From Meghimatium bilineatum (taxonomy: Eukaryota; Mollusca; Gastropoda; Stylommatophora; Philomycidae), in contig CM067306.1 in assembly GCA_034231615.1 (NCBI GenBank), positions 45,514,094 through 45,578,093 of the forward strand: a stretch of 64,000 nt of DNA. The letters are read 5' to 3'. Below are positions 53,841-64,000 of the stretch, in pieces (within the stretch, counting starts at the first letter, position 1; every line of letters begins with the position of its first letter). The translations under genes and the position numbers were made by a program. The notes beneath the pieces were generated by a model. The model had not been told where the DNA came from. It did not search any database and worked only from the letters and a program-made list of their open reading frames with translations.

Positions 53841-56800
53841 GAACTGAGTGTATTCTAGCCTATTACACATGATTTCGTTGTAGTGCAGCTTAATACTTCA
53901 GAACTCTGGCGTATTACACACAAATTGGGTGTATTGCAGTTTAGTACGCTAGAACTCGTTGTATTCTGGCATATTACTCACAAATTCTTTGTACTGAAGC
54001 TTACTACACTAGAATTGAGTGTATTCTGGCCCATTACACATGATTTCGTTGTATTGCACCTTGATACTGCAGAACACTGGCGTATTAAACACGAATTGGG
54101 TGTATTGCAGTTTAGTACGCCAAAACTCGTTGTATTCTGGCATATTACTCACAAATTGTGTGTACTGAAGCGTACTACACTAGAATTGAGTGTTTTCTGG
54201 CCTATTGCACATGATTTCGTTGTACTGCAGCCTAATACATCAGAACACTGGCGTATTACACACAAATTTGGTGTATTGTAGTTTAGTACGCCAAAACTCG
54301 TTGTATTCTGCATATTACTCACAAATTGGGTTTACTGAAGCTTACTACACTAGAATTGGGTGTATTCTGGCCTATTGCACATGATTCCGTTGTACTGCAG
54401 CTTAATACGTCAGAACACTGGCGTATTACATACGAATTGGGTGTATTGCTGTTTAGTACGCCAAAAATGGTTGTATTCTGGCACATTACTCACAAATTCA
54501 TTGTACTGAAGCTTACTACACTAGAATTGAGTGTATTCTGGTCCATTACACATGATATCGTTGTATTGCAGCTTAATACTTCAGAACACTGGCGTATTAA
54601 ACGCGAATTGGGTGTATTGCAGTTTAGTACGCCATAACTCGTTGAATTCTGGCATATTACTCACAAAGTGGGTGTACTGAAGATTACTACACTAGAATTG
54701 AGTGTATTCTGGCCTATTGCACATGTATTCGTTGTAGTGCAGCTTAAAACATCAGAACTCTGGCGTATTACACACAAATTGGGTGTATTGCAGTTTAGTA
54801 AGCTAAAACTCGTTGTATTCTGGCATATTACTCACAAATTCATTGTACTGAAGCGTACTACACTAGAATTGAGTGGTTTCTGGCCTATTGCACATGATTT
54901 CGTTTTACTGCAGCTTAATACGTCAGAACACTGGCGTATTACACAAGAATTGGGTGTATTGCAGTTTAGTACGAAAAAACTCGTTGTATTCTGGGATATT
55001 AACTCACAAATTCATTGTACTGAAGCTTACTACACTAGAACTGAGTGTATTCTAGCCTATTACACATGATTTCGTTGTAGTGCAGCTTAATACTTCAGAA
55101 CTCTGGCGTATTACACACAAATTGGGTGTATTGCAGTTTAGTACGCTAGAACTCGTTGTATTCTGGCATATTACTCACAAATTCTTTGTACTGAAGCTTA
55201 CTACACTAGAATTGAGTGTATTCTGGCCCATTACACATGATTTCGTTGTATTGCACCTTGATACTGCAGAACACTGGCGTATTAAACACGAATTGGGTGT
55301 ATTGCAGTTTAGTACGCCAAAACTCGTTGTATTCTGGCATATTACTCACAAATTGTGTGTACTGAAGCGTACTACACTAGAATTGAGTGTTTTCTGGCCT
55401 ATTGCACATGATTTCGTTGTACTGCAGCTTAATACGTCAGAACACTGGCGTATTACATACGAATTGGGTGTATTGCAGTTTAGTACGAAAAAACTCGTTG
55501 TATTCTTGCATATTACTCACAAATTCATTGTACTGAAGCTTACTACACTAGAATTGAGTGTATTCTGGCCCATTACACATGATTTCGTTGTATTGCACCT
55601 TAATACTTCAGAACACTGGCGTATTAAACACGAATTGAGTGTATTGCAGTTTAGTACGCCAAAACTCGTTGTATTCTGGCATATTACTCACAAATTGGGT
55701 GTACAGAAGCTTACTACACTAGAATTGAGTGTATTCTGGCCTATTGCACATGATTTCGTTGTATCGCAGCTTAATACGTCAGAACACTTACGTATCACAT
55801 ACGAATTGTGTGTATTGCAGTTTTGTACGCCAAAACTCGTTGTATTCTGGCACATTACTCACAAATTCATTGTACTGAAGCTTATTACACTAGAATTGAG
55901 GGTATTCTGGACCATTACACATGATTTCGTTGTATTGCAGCTTAATACTTCAGAACACTGGCGTATTAAACACGAATTGGGAGTATTGCAGTTTAGTACG
56001 CCAAAACTCGTTGTATTCTGGTATATTAATCACAAATTCATTGCACTGAAGCTCACTACACTAGAATTGAGTGTATACTGGCCTATTGCACATGATTTCG
56101 TTGTACTGCAGCTTAATACGTCAGAACACTGGCGTATTACACAAGAATTGGGTGTATTGCAGTTTAGTACGCCAAAACTCGTTGTATTTTGGTATATTAC
56201 TCAGAAATTCATTGTACGGAAGCTTACTACACTAGAATTGAGTGTATTCTGGCCTATTGCACATGATTTCGTTGTACTGCAGATTATTACGTCAGAACAC
56301 TGGCGTATTACACAAGAATTGGGTGTATTGCAGTTTAGTACGAAAAAACTCGTTGTATTCTGGGATATTAACTCACAAATTCATTGTACTGAAGCTTACT
56401 ACACTAGAACTGAGTGTATTCTAGCCTATTACACATGATTTCGTTGTATTGCAGCTTAATACATCAGAACACTGGCGTATTAAACGCGAATTGGGTGTAT
56501 TGCAGTTTAGTACGCCATAACTCGTTGAATTCTGGCATATTACTCACAAAGTGGGTGTACTGAAGATTACTACACTAGAATTGAGTGTATTCTGGCCTAT
56601 TGCACATGAATTCGTTGTATTGCAGCTTAATACATCAGAACTCTGGCGTATTACACACAAATTGGGTGTATTGCAGTTTAGTAAGCTAAAACTCGTTGTA
56701 TTCTGGCATATTACTCACAAAATCATTGTACTGAAGCGTACTACACTAGAATTGAGTGGTTTCTGGCCTATTGCACATGATTTCGTTGTACTGCAGCTTA

Positions 56801-57114
56801 ATACGTCAGAACACTGGCGTATTACACAAGAATTGGGTGTATTGCAGTTTAGTACGAAAAAACTCGTTGTATTCTGGGATATTAACTCACAAATTCATTG
56901 TACTGAAGCTTACTACACTAGAACTGAGTGTATTCTAGCCTATTACACATGATTTCGTTGTAGTGCAGCTTAATACTTCAGAACTCTGGCGTATTACACA
57001 CAAATTGGGTGTATTGCAGTTTAGTACGCTAGAACTCGTTGTATTCTGGCATATTACTCACAAATTCTTTGTACTGAAGCTTACTACACTAGAATTGAGT
57101 GTATTCTGGCCCAT
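53841..57114 (+). repeat. Mosaic satellite preceding HOR-5
   Basis: Monomers typical of HOR-5 are present in irregular order: the 2-bp loss TATTCTGCATATT (near 54304), the GCCATAACTCGTTGAATTC variant (54631 and 56513), and GTGGTTTCTGG (54873 and 56756). Some blocks repeat 1,883 or 2,566 bp apart. It links HOR-4b to HOR-5. Confidence 0.8.
55080..56438 (+). other. 452-codon repeat-derived open frame, not considered a gene
   Basis: The frame is open across nearly eight monomers and closes shortly after the extra A in GATATTAACTCAC shifts it. As with the other long frames it starts at a GTG within a monomer and has no gene-like context. Confidence 0.55.
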
Positions 57115-59850
57115 TACACATGATTTCGTTGTATTGCACCTTAATACTTCAGAACACTGGCGTATTAAACACGAATTGAGTGTATTGCAGTTTAGTACGT
57201 CACAACTCGTTGTATTCTGGCATATTACTCACAAATTGGGTGTACAGAAGCTTACTACACTAGAATTGAGTGTATTCTGGCCTATTGCACATGATTTCGT
57301 TGTATCGCAGCTTAATACGTCAGAACACTTACGTATCACATACGAATTGTGTGTATTGCAGTTTTGTACGCCAAAACTCGTTGTATTCTGGCACATTACT
57401 CACAAATTCATTGTACTGAAGCTTATTACACTAGAATTGAGGGTATTCTGGTCCATTACACATGATTTCGTTGTATTGCAGCTTAATACTTCAGAACACT
57501 GGCGTATTAAATACGAATTGGGAGTATTGCAGTTTAGTACGCCAAAACTCGTTGTATTCTGGTATATTAATCACAAATTCATTGCACTGAAGCTCACTAC
57601 ACTAGAATTGAGTGTATACTGGCCTATTGCACATGATTTCGTTGTACTGCAGCTTAATACGTCAGAACACTGGCGTATTACACAAGAATTGGGTGTATTG
57701 CAGTTTAGTACGCCAAAACTCGTTGTATTTTGGTATATTACTCAGAAATTCATTGTACGGAAGCTTACTACACTAGAATTGAGTGTATTCTGGCCTATTG
57801 CACATGATTTCGTTGTACTGCAGATTATTACGTCAGAACACTGGCGTATTACACAAGAATTGGGTGTATTGCAGTTTAGTACGAAAAAACTCGTTGTATT
57901 CTGGGATATTAACTCACAAATTCATTGTACTGAAGCTTACTACACTAGAACTGAGTGTATTCTAGCCTATTACACATGATTTCGTTGTAGTGCAGCTTAA
58001 TACTTCAGAACTCTGGCGTATTACACACAAATTGGGTGTATTGCAGTTTAGTACGCTAGAACTCGTTGTATTCTGGCATATTACTCACAAATTCTTTGTA
58101 CTGAAGCTTACTACACTAGAATTGAGTGTATTCTGGCCCATTACACATGATTTCGTTGTATTGCACCTTGATACTGCAGAACACTGGCGTATTAAACACG
58201 AATTGGGTGTATTGCAGTTTAGTACGCCAAAACTCGTTGTATTCTGGCATATTACTCACAAATTGTGTGTACTGAAGCGTACTACACTAGAATTGAGTGT
58301 TTTCTGGCCTATTGCACGTGATTTCGTTGTACTGCAGCTTAATACATCAGAACACTGGCGTATTACACACAAATTGGGTGTATTGTAGTTTAGTACGCCA
58401 AAACTCGTTGTATTCTGCATATTACTCACAAATTGGGTTTACTGAAGCTTACTACACTAGAATTGGGTGTATTCTGGCCTATTGCACATGATTCCGTTGT
58501 ACTGCAGCTTAATACGTCAGAACACTGGCGTATTACATACGAATTGGGTGTATTGCTGTTTAGTACGCCAAAAATGGTTGTATTCTGGCACATTACTCAC
58601 AAATTCATTGTACTGAAGCTTACTACACTAGAATTGAGTGTATTCTGGTCCATTACACATGATATCGTTGTATTGCAGCTTAATACTTCAGAACACTGGC
58701 GTATTAAACGCGAATTGGGTGTATTGCAGTTTAGTACGCCATAACTCGTTGAATTCTGGCATATTACTCACAAAGTGGGTGTACTGAAGATTACTACACT
58801 AGAATTGAGTGTATTCTGGCCTATTGCACATGAATTCGTTGTAGTGCAGCTTAATACATCAGAACTCTGGCGTATTACACACAAATTGGGTGTATTGCAG
58901 TTTAGTAAGCTAAAACTCGTTGTATTCTGGCATATTACTCACAAATTCATTGTACTGAAGCGTACTACACTAGAATTGAGTGGTTTCTGGCCTATTGCAC
59001 ATGATTTCGTTGTACTGCAGCTTAATACGTCAGAACACTGGCGTATTACACAAGAATTGGGTGTATTGCAGTTTAGTACGAAAAAACTCGTTGTATTCTG
59101 GGATATTAACTCACAAATTCATTGTACTGAAGCTTACTACACTAGAACTGAGTGTATTCTAGTCTATTACACATGATTTCGTTGTAGTGCAGCTTAAGAC
59201 TTCAGAACTCTGGCGTATTACACACAAATTGGGTGTATTGCAGTTTAGTACGCTAGAACTCGTTGTATTCTGGCATATTACTCACAAATTCTTTGTACTG
59301 AAGCTTACTACACTAGAATTGAGTGTATTCTGGCCCATTACACATGATTTCGTTGTATTGCACCTTGATACTGCAGAACACTGGCGTATTAAACACGAAT
59401 TGGGTGTATTGCAGTTTAGTACGCCAAAACTCGTTGTATTCTGGCATATTACTCACAAATTGTGTGTACTGAAGCGTACTACACTAGAATTGAGTGTTTT
59501 CTGGCCTATTGCACATGATTTCGTTGTACTGCAGCTTAATACATCAGAACACTGGCGTATTACACACAAATTGGGTGTATTGTAGTTTAGTACGCCAAAA
59601 CTCGTTGTATTCTGCATATTACTCACAAATTGGGTTTACTGAAGCTTACTACACTAGAATTGGGTGTATTCTGGCCTATTGCACATGATTCCGTTGTACT
59701 GCAGCTTAATACGTCAGAACACTGGCGTATTACATACGAATTGGGTGTATTGCAGTTTAGTACGAAAAAACTCGTTGTATTCTTGCATATTACTCACAAA
59801 TTCATTGTACTGAAGCTTACTACACTAGAATTGAGTGTATTCTGGTCCAT
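57115..59850 (+). repeat. HOR-5 copy 1 (2,736 bp, 16 monomers)
   Basis: Points recur at exactly +2,736 bp (57783 to 60519, 57990 to 60726, 58980 to 61716). The unit is a 7-monomer plus a 9-monomer sub-block (58297 to 59494 is 1,197 bp; 59494 to 61033 is 1,539 bp). Its length equals 16 x 171 exactly because +1 and -1/-2 indels balance. Left edge matched to about 57115. Confidence 0.92.
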
Positions 59851-62586
59851 TACACATGATTTCGTTGTATTGCACCTTAATACTTCAGAACACTGGCGTA
59901 TTAAACACGAATTGAGTGTATTGCAGTTTAGTACGCCAAAACTCGTTGTATTCTGGCATATTACTCACAAATTGGGTGTACAGAAGCTTACTACACTAGA
60001 ATTGAGTGTATTCTGGCCTATTGCACATGATTTCGTTGTATCGCAGCTTAATACGTCAAAACACTTACGTATCACATACGAATTGTGTGTATTGCAGTTT
60101 TGTACGCCAAAACTCGTTGTATTCTGGCACATTACTCACAAATTCATTGTACTGAAGCTTATTACACTAGAATTGAGGGTATTCTGGTCCATTACACATG
60201 ATTTCGTTGTATTGCAGCTTAATACTTCAGAACACTGGCGTATTAAACACGAATTGGGAGTATTGCAGTTTAGTACGCCAAAACTCGTTGTATTCTGGTA
60301 TATTAATCACAAATTCATTGCACTGAAGCTCACTACACTAGAATTGAGTGTATACTGGCCTATTGCACATGATTTCGTTGTACTGCAGCTTAATACGTCA
60401 GAACACTGGCGTATTACACAAGAATTGGGTGTATTGCAGTTTAGTACGCCAAAACTCGTTGTATTTTGGTATATTACTCAGAAATTCATTGTACGGAAGC
60501 TTACTACACTAGAATTGAGTGTATTCTGGCCTATTGCACATGATTTCGTTGTACTGCAGATTATTACGTCAGAACACTGGCGTATTACACAAGAATTGGG
60601 TGTATTGCAGTTTAGTACGAAAAAACTCGTTGTATTCTGGGATATTAACTCACAAATTCATTGTACTGAAGCTTACTACACTAGAACTGAGTGTATTCTA
60701 GCCTATTACACATGATTTCGTTGTAGTGCAGCTTAATACTTCAGAACTCTGGCGTATTACACACAAATTGGGTGTATTGCAGTTTAGTACGCTAGAACTC
60801 GTTGTATTCTGGCATATTACTCACAAATTCTTTGTACTGAAGCTTACTACACTAGAATTGAGTGTATTCTGGCCCATTACACATGATTTCGTTGTATTGC
60901 ACCTTGATACTGCAGAACACTGGCGTATTAAACACGAATTGGGTGTATTGCAGTTTAGTACGCCAAAACTCGTTGTATTCTGGCATATTACTCACAAATT
61001 GTGTGTACTGAAGCGTACTACACTAGAATTGAGTGTTTTCTGGCCTATTGCACATGATTTCGTTGTACTGCAGCTTAATACATCAGAACACTGGCGTATT
61101 ACACACAAATTGGGTGTATTGTAGTTTAGTACGCCAAAACTCGTTGTATTCTGCATATTACTCACAAATTGGGTTTACTGAAGCTTACTACACTAGAATT
61201 GGGTGTATTCTGGCCTATTGCACATGATTCCGTTGTACTGCAGCTTAATACGTCAGAACACTGGCGTATTACATACGAATTGGGTGTATTGCTGTTTAGT
61301 ACGCCAAAAATGGTTGTATTCTGGCACATTACTCACAAATTCATTGTACTGAAGCTTACTACACTAGAATTGAGTGTATTCTGGTCCATTACACATGATA
61401 TCGTTGTATTACAGCTTAATACTTCAGAACACTGGCGTATTAAACGCGAATTGGGTGTATTGCAGTTTAGTACGCCATAACTCGTTGAATTCTGGCATAT
61501 TACTCACAAAGTGGGTGTACTGAAGATTACTACACTAGAATTGAGTGTATTCTGGCCTATTGCACATGAATTCGTTGTAGTGCAGCTTAATACATCAGAA
61601 CTCTGGCGTATTACACACAAATTGGGTGTATTGCAGTTTAGTAAGCTAAAACTCGTTGTATTCTGGCATATTACTCAAAAATTCATTGTACTGAAGCGTA
61701 CTACACTAGAATTGAGTGGTTTCTGGCCTATTGCACATGATTTCGTTGTACTGCAGCTTAATACGTCAGAACACTGGCGTATTACACAAGAATTGGGTGT
61801 ATTGCAGTTTAGTACGAAAAAACTCGTTGTATTCTGGGATATTAACTCACAAATTCATTGTACTGAAGCTTACTACACTAGAACTGAGTGTATTCTAGCC
61901 TATTACACATGATTTCGTTGTAGTGCAGCTTAATACTTCAGAACTCTGGCGTATTACACACAAATTGGGTGTATTGCAGTTTAGTACGCTAGAACTCGTT
62001 GTATTCTGGCATATTACTCACAAATTCTTTGTACTGAAGCTTACTACACTAGAATTGAGTGTATTCTGGCCCATTACACATGATTTCGTTGTATTGCACC
62101 TTGATACTGCAGAACACTGGCGTATTAAACACGAATTGGGTGTATTGCAGTTTAGTACGCCAAAACTCGTTGTATTCTGGCATATTACTCACAAAATGTG
62201 TGTACTGAAGCGTACTACACTAGAATTGAGTGTTTTCTGGCCTATTGCACATGATTTCGTTGTACTGCAGCTTAATACATCAGAACACTGGCGTATTACA
62301 CACAAATTGGGTGTATTGTAGTTTAGTACGCCAAAACTCGTTGTATTCTGCATATTACTCACAAATTGGGTTTACTGAAGCTTACTACACTAGAATTGGG
62401 TGTATTCTGGCCTATTGCACATGATTCCGTTGTACTGCAGCTTAATACGTCAGAACACTGGCGTATTACATACGAATTGGGTGTATTGCAGTTTAGTACG
62501 AAAAAACTCGTTGTATTCTTGCATATTACTCACAAATTCATTGTACTGAAGCTTACTACACTAGAATTGAGTGTATTCTGGTCCAT
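59851..62586 (+). repeat. HOR-5 copy 2 (2,736 bp)
   Basis: It is nearly identical to the flanking copies. Visible differences include GTCAAAACAC at 60056 (GTCAGAACAC in the next copy), GTATTACAGC near 61406 and ACTCAAAAATTC near 61673. Confidence 0.92.
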
Positions 62587-64000
62587 TACACATGATTTCG
62601 TTGTATTGCACCTTAATACTTCAGAACACTGGCGTATTAAACACGAATTGAGTGTATTGCAGTTTAGTACGCCAAAACTCGTTGTATTCTGGCATATTAC
62701 TCACAAATTGGGTGTACAGAAGCTTACTACACTAGAATTGAGTGTATTCTGGCCTATTGCACATGATTTCGTTGTATCGCAGCTTAATACGTCAGAACAC
62801 TTACGTATCACATACGAATTGTGTGTATTGCAGTTTTGTACGCCAAAAACCGTTGTATTCTGGCACATTACTCACAAATTCATTGTACTGAAGCTTATTA
62901 CACTAGAATTGAGGGTATTCTGGTCCATTACACATGATTTCGTTGTATTGCAGCTTAATACTTCAGAACACTGGCGTATTAAACACGAATTGGGAGTATT
63001 GCAGTTTAGTACGCCAAAACTCGTTGTATTCTGGTATATTAATCACAAATTCATTGCACTGAAGCTCACTACACTAGAATTGAGTGTATACTGGCCTATT
63101 GCACATGATTTCGTTGTACTGCAGCTTAATACGTCAGAACACTGGCGTATTACACAAGAATTGGGTGTATTGCAGTTTAGTACGCCAAAACTCGTTGTAT
63201 TTTGGTATATTACTCAGAAATTCATTGTACGGAAGCTTACTACACTAGAATTGAGTGTATTCTGGCCTATTGCACATGATTTCGTTGTACTGCAGATTAT
63301 TACGTCAGAACACTGGCGTATTACACAAGAATTGGGTGTATTGCAGTTTAGTACGAAAAAACTCGTTGTATTCTGGGATATTAACTCACAAATTCATTGT
63401 ACTGAAGCTTACTACACTAGAACTGAGTGTATTCTAGCCTATTACACATGATTTCGTTGTAGTGCAGCTTAATACTTCAGAACTCTGGCGTATTACACAC
63501 AAATTGGGTGTATTGCAGTTTAGTACGCTAGAACTCGTTGTATTCTGGCATATTACTCACAAATTCTTTGTACTGAAGCTTACTACACTAGAATTGAGTG
63601 TATTCTGGCCCATTACACATGATTTCGTTGCATTGCACCTTGATACTGCAGAACACTGGCGTATTAAACACGAATTGGGTGTATTGCAGTTTAGTACGCC
63701 AAAACTCGTTGTATTCTGGCATATTACTCACAAATTGTGTGTACTGAAGCGTACTACACTAGAATTGAGTGTTTTCTGGCCTATTGCACATGATTTCGTT
63801 GTACTGCAGCTTAATACATCAGAACACTGGCGTATTACACACAAATTGGGTGTATTGTAGTTTAGTACGCCAAAACTCGTTGTATTCTGCATATTACTCA
63901 CAAATTGGGTTTACTGAAGCTTACTACACTAGAATTGGGTGTATTCTGGCCTATTGCACATGATTCCGTTGTACTGCAGCTTAATACGTCAGAACACTGG
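62587..64000 (+). repeat. HOR-5 copy 3, cut by the window end
   Basis: It continues the 2,736-bp period (60519 to 63255, 60726 to 63462, 61033 to 63769) until the window ends within a monomer. One private change is GTTGCATTGC near 63628 (GTTGTATTGC in other copies). Confidence 0.9.

Larger units (their letters stand above)
1..64000 (+). repeat. 171-bp satellite DNA array (whole window)
   Basis: Every stretch I read from start to end is a variant of one 171-bp unit, always in the same orientation, with no non-satellite sequence longer than a few bases. The period is exact at the left end: equivalent points fall at 10 and 181 (start of part C) and at 70 and 241 (start of part A). GC is about 37%. 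The window holds about 374 monomers and both ends lie inside the array, so the true array is longer than 64 kb. Arrays of this size and homogeneity with multi-monomer higher-order repeats are known from eukaryotic centromeric and other heterochromatin; that assignment is inference. No promoter, tRNA or rRNA gene, transposon end or unique island is visible. Confidence 0.97.

Noticed and set aside
1..64000. Dozens of + strand open frames of 60-544 codons as protein-coding genes
   Set aside because: All are made of the same 57-codon satellite repeat. They begin at in-repeat start codons, end at inherited TAG/TGA/TAA or 1-2 bp indels, and several HOR periods (2,054, 2,567, 1,882 bp) are not multiples of three, so no frame is maintained across copies.
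1..64000. CRISPR array
   Set aside because: The direct repeats have no unique spacers; the whole 171-bp unit repeats, and no cas genes are present.
1..64000. Primate alpha satellite
   Set aside because: Only the 171-bp length agrees. I see no resemblance to the alpha-satellite consensus as I know it, and the 30-bp internal structure is different.
1..64000. Transposon, integrated virus or retroelement ends
   Set aside because: No terminal repeats flanking non-satellite sequence, no recognisable enzyme motifs and no target-site duplications were seen.
1..64000. tRNA, rRNA or Pol III promoter motifs in the monomer
   Set aside because: No A-box/B-box pair of suitable sequence and spacing, no cloverleaf and no rRNA-like stretch was recognised.
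1..64000. Telomeric or simple-sequence repeat
   Set aside because: No short G-rich motif or microsatellite run is present; the shortest clear period is about 30 bp and is degenerate.

Overview
The whole 64 kb window is one uninterrupted head-to-tail satellite DNA array. I see no gene, RNA gene, transposon or unique sequence in it, and the array runs off both ends. The basic monomer is 171 bp (about 37% GC, roughly 374 copies, all in the same orientation). The monomer is itself built from three related parts of 60, 51 and 60 bp (called A, B and C here). These resolve further into six diverged copies of a ~30-bp ancestral unit, one of which has lost 9 bp. Such a large homogeneous array with nested higher-order repeats (HORs) is typical of eukaryotic centromeric, pericentromeric or other heterochromatin. 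I cannot name the taxon. The monomer length equals that of primate alpha satellite, but the sequence is unrelated as far as I can judge by eye.

Layout, by type of higher-order repeat. Block 1 (1 to ~4,572): a 2,054-bp 12-monomer HOR, about 2.2 nearly identical copies. Block 2 (~4,573 to ~24,121): a very long HOR of about 57 monomers (9.7-9.9 kb) present twice, containing inner 7-, 8- and 9-monomer duplications. Block 3 (~24,122 to ~38,316): a mosaic leading into a 2,567-bp 15-monomer HOR, with a 684-bp internal duplication in one copy and single-monomer duplications near its right end. Block 4 (~38,317 to ~53,840): a 1,882-bp 11-monomer HOR that passes into alternating 1,196- and 1,367-bp (7+8-monomer) units. 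Block 5 (~53,841 to 64,000): a mosaic followed by a 2,736-bp 16-monomer HOR (1,197 + 1,539 bp), about 2.5 copies to the window end.

Long open frames occur on the + strand because 171 is 57 codons and the ancestral 30-bp unit happened to lack stops in one frame. They are broken again and again by the same inherited TAG, TGA and TAA changes and by 1-2 bp indels, and several HOR lengths are not multiples of three. I therefore annotate them as repeat-derived frames and not as genes. The interest of the window lies in its history: at least four nested levels of amplification (30 bp, 60 bp, 171 bp, multi-kb HORs), different HOR families side by side, and signs of exchange between blocks.
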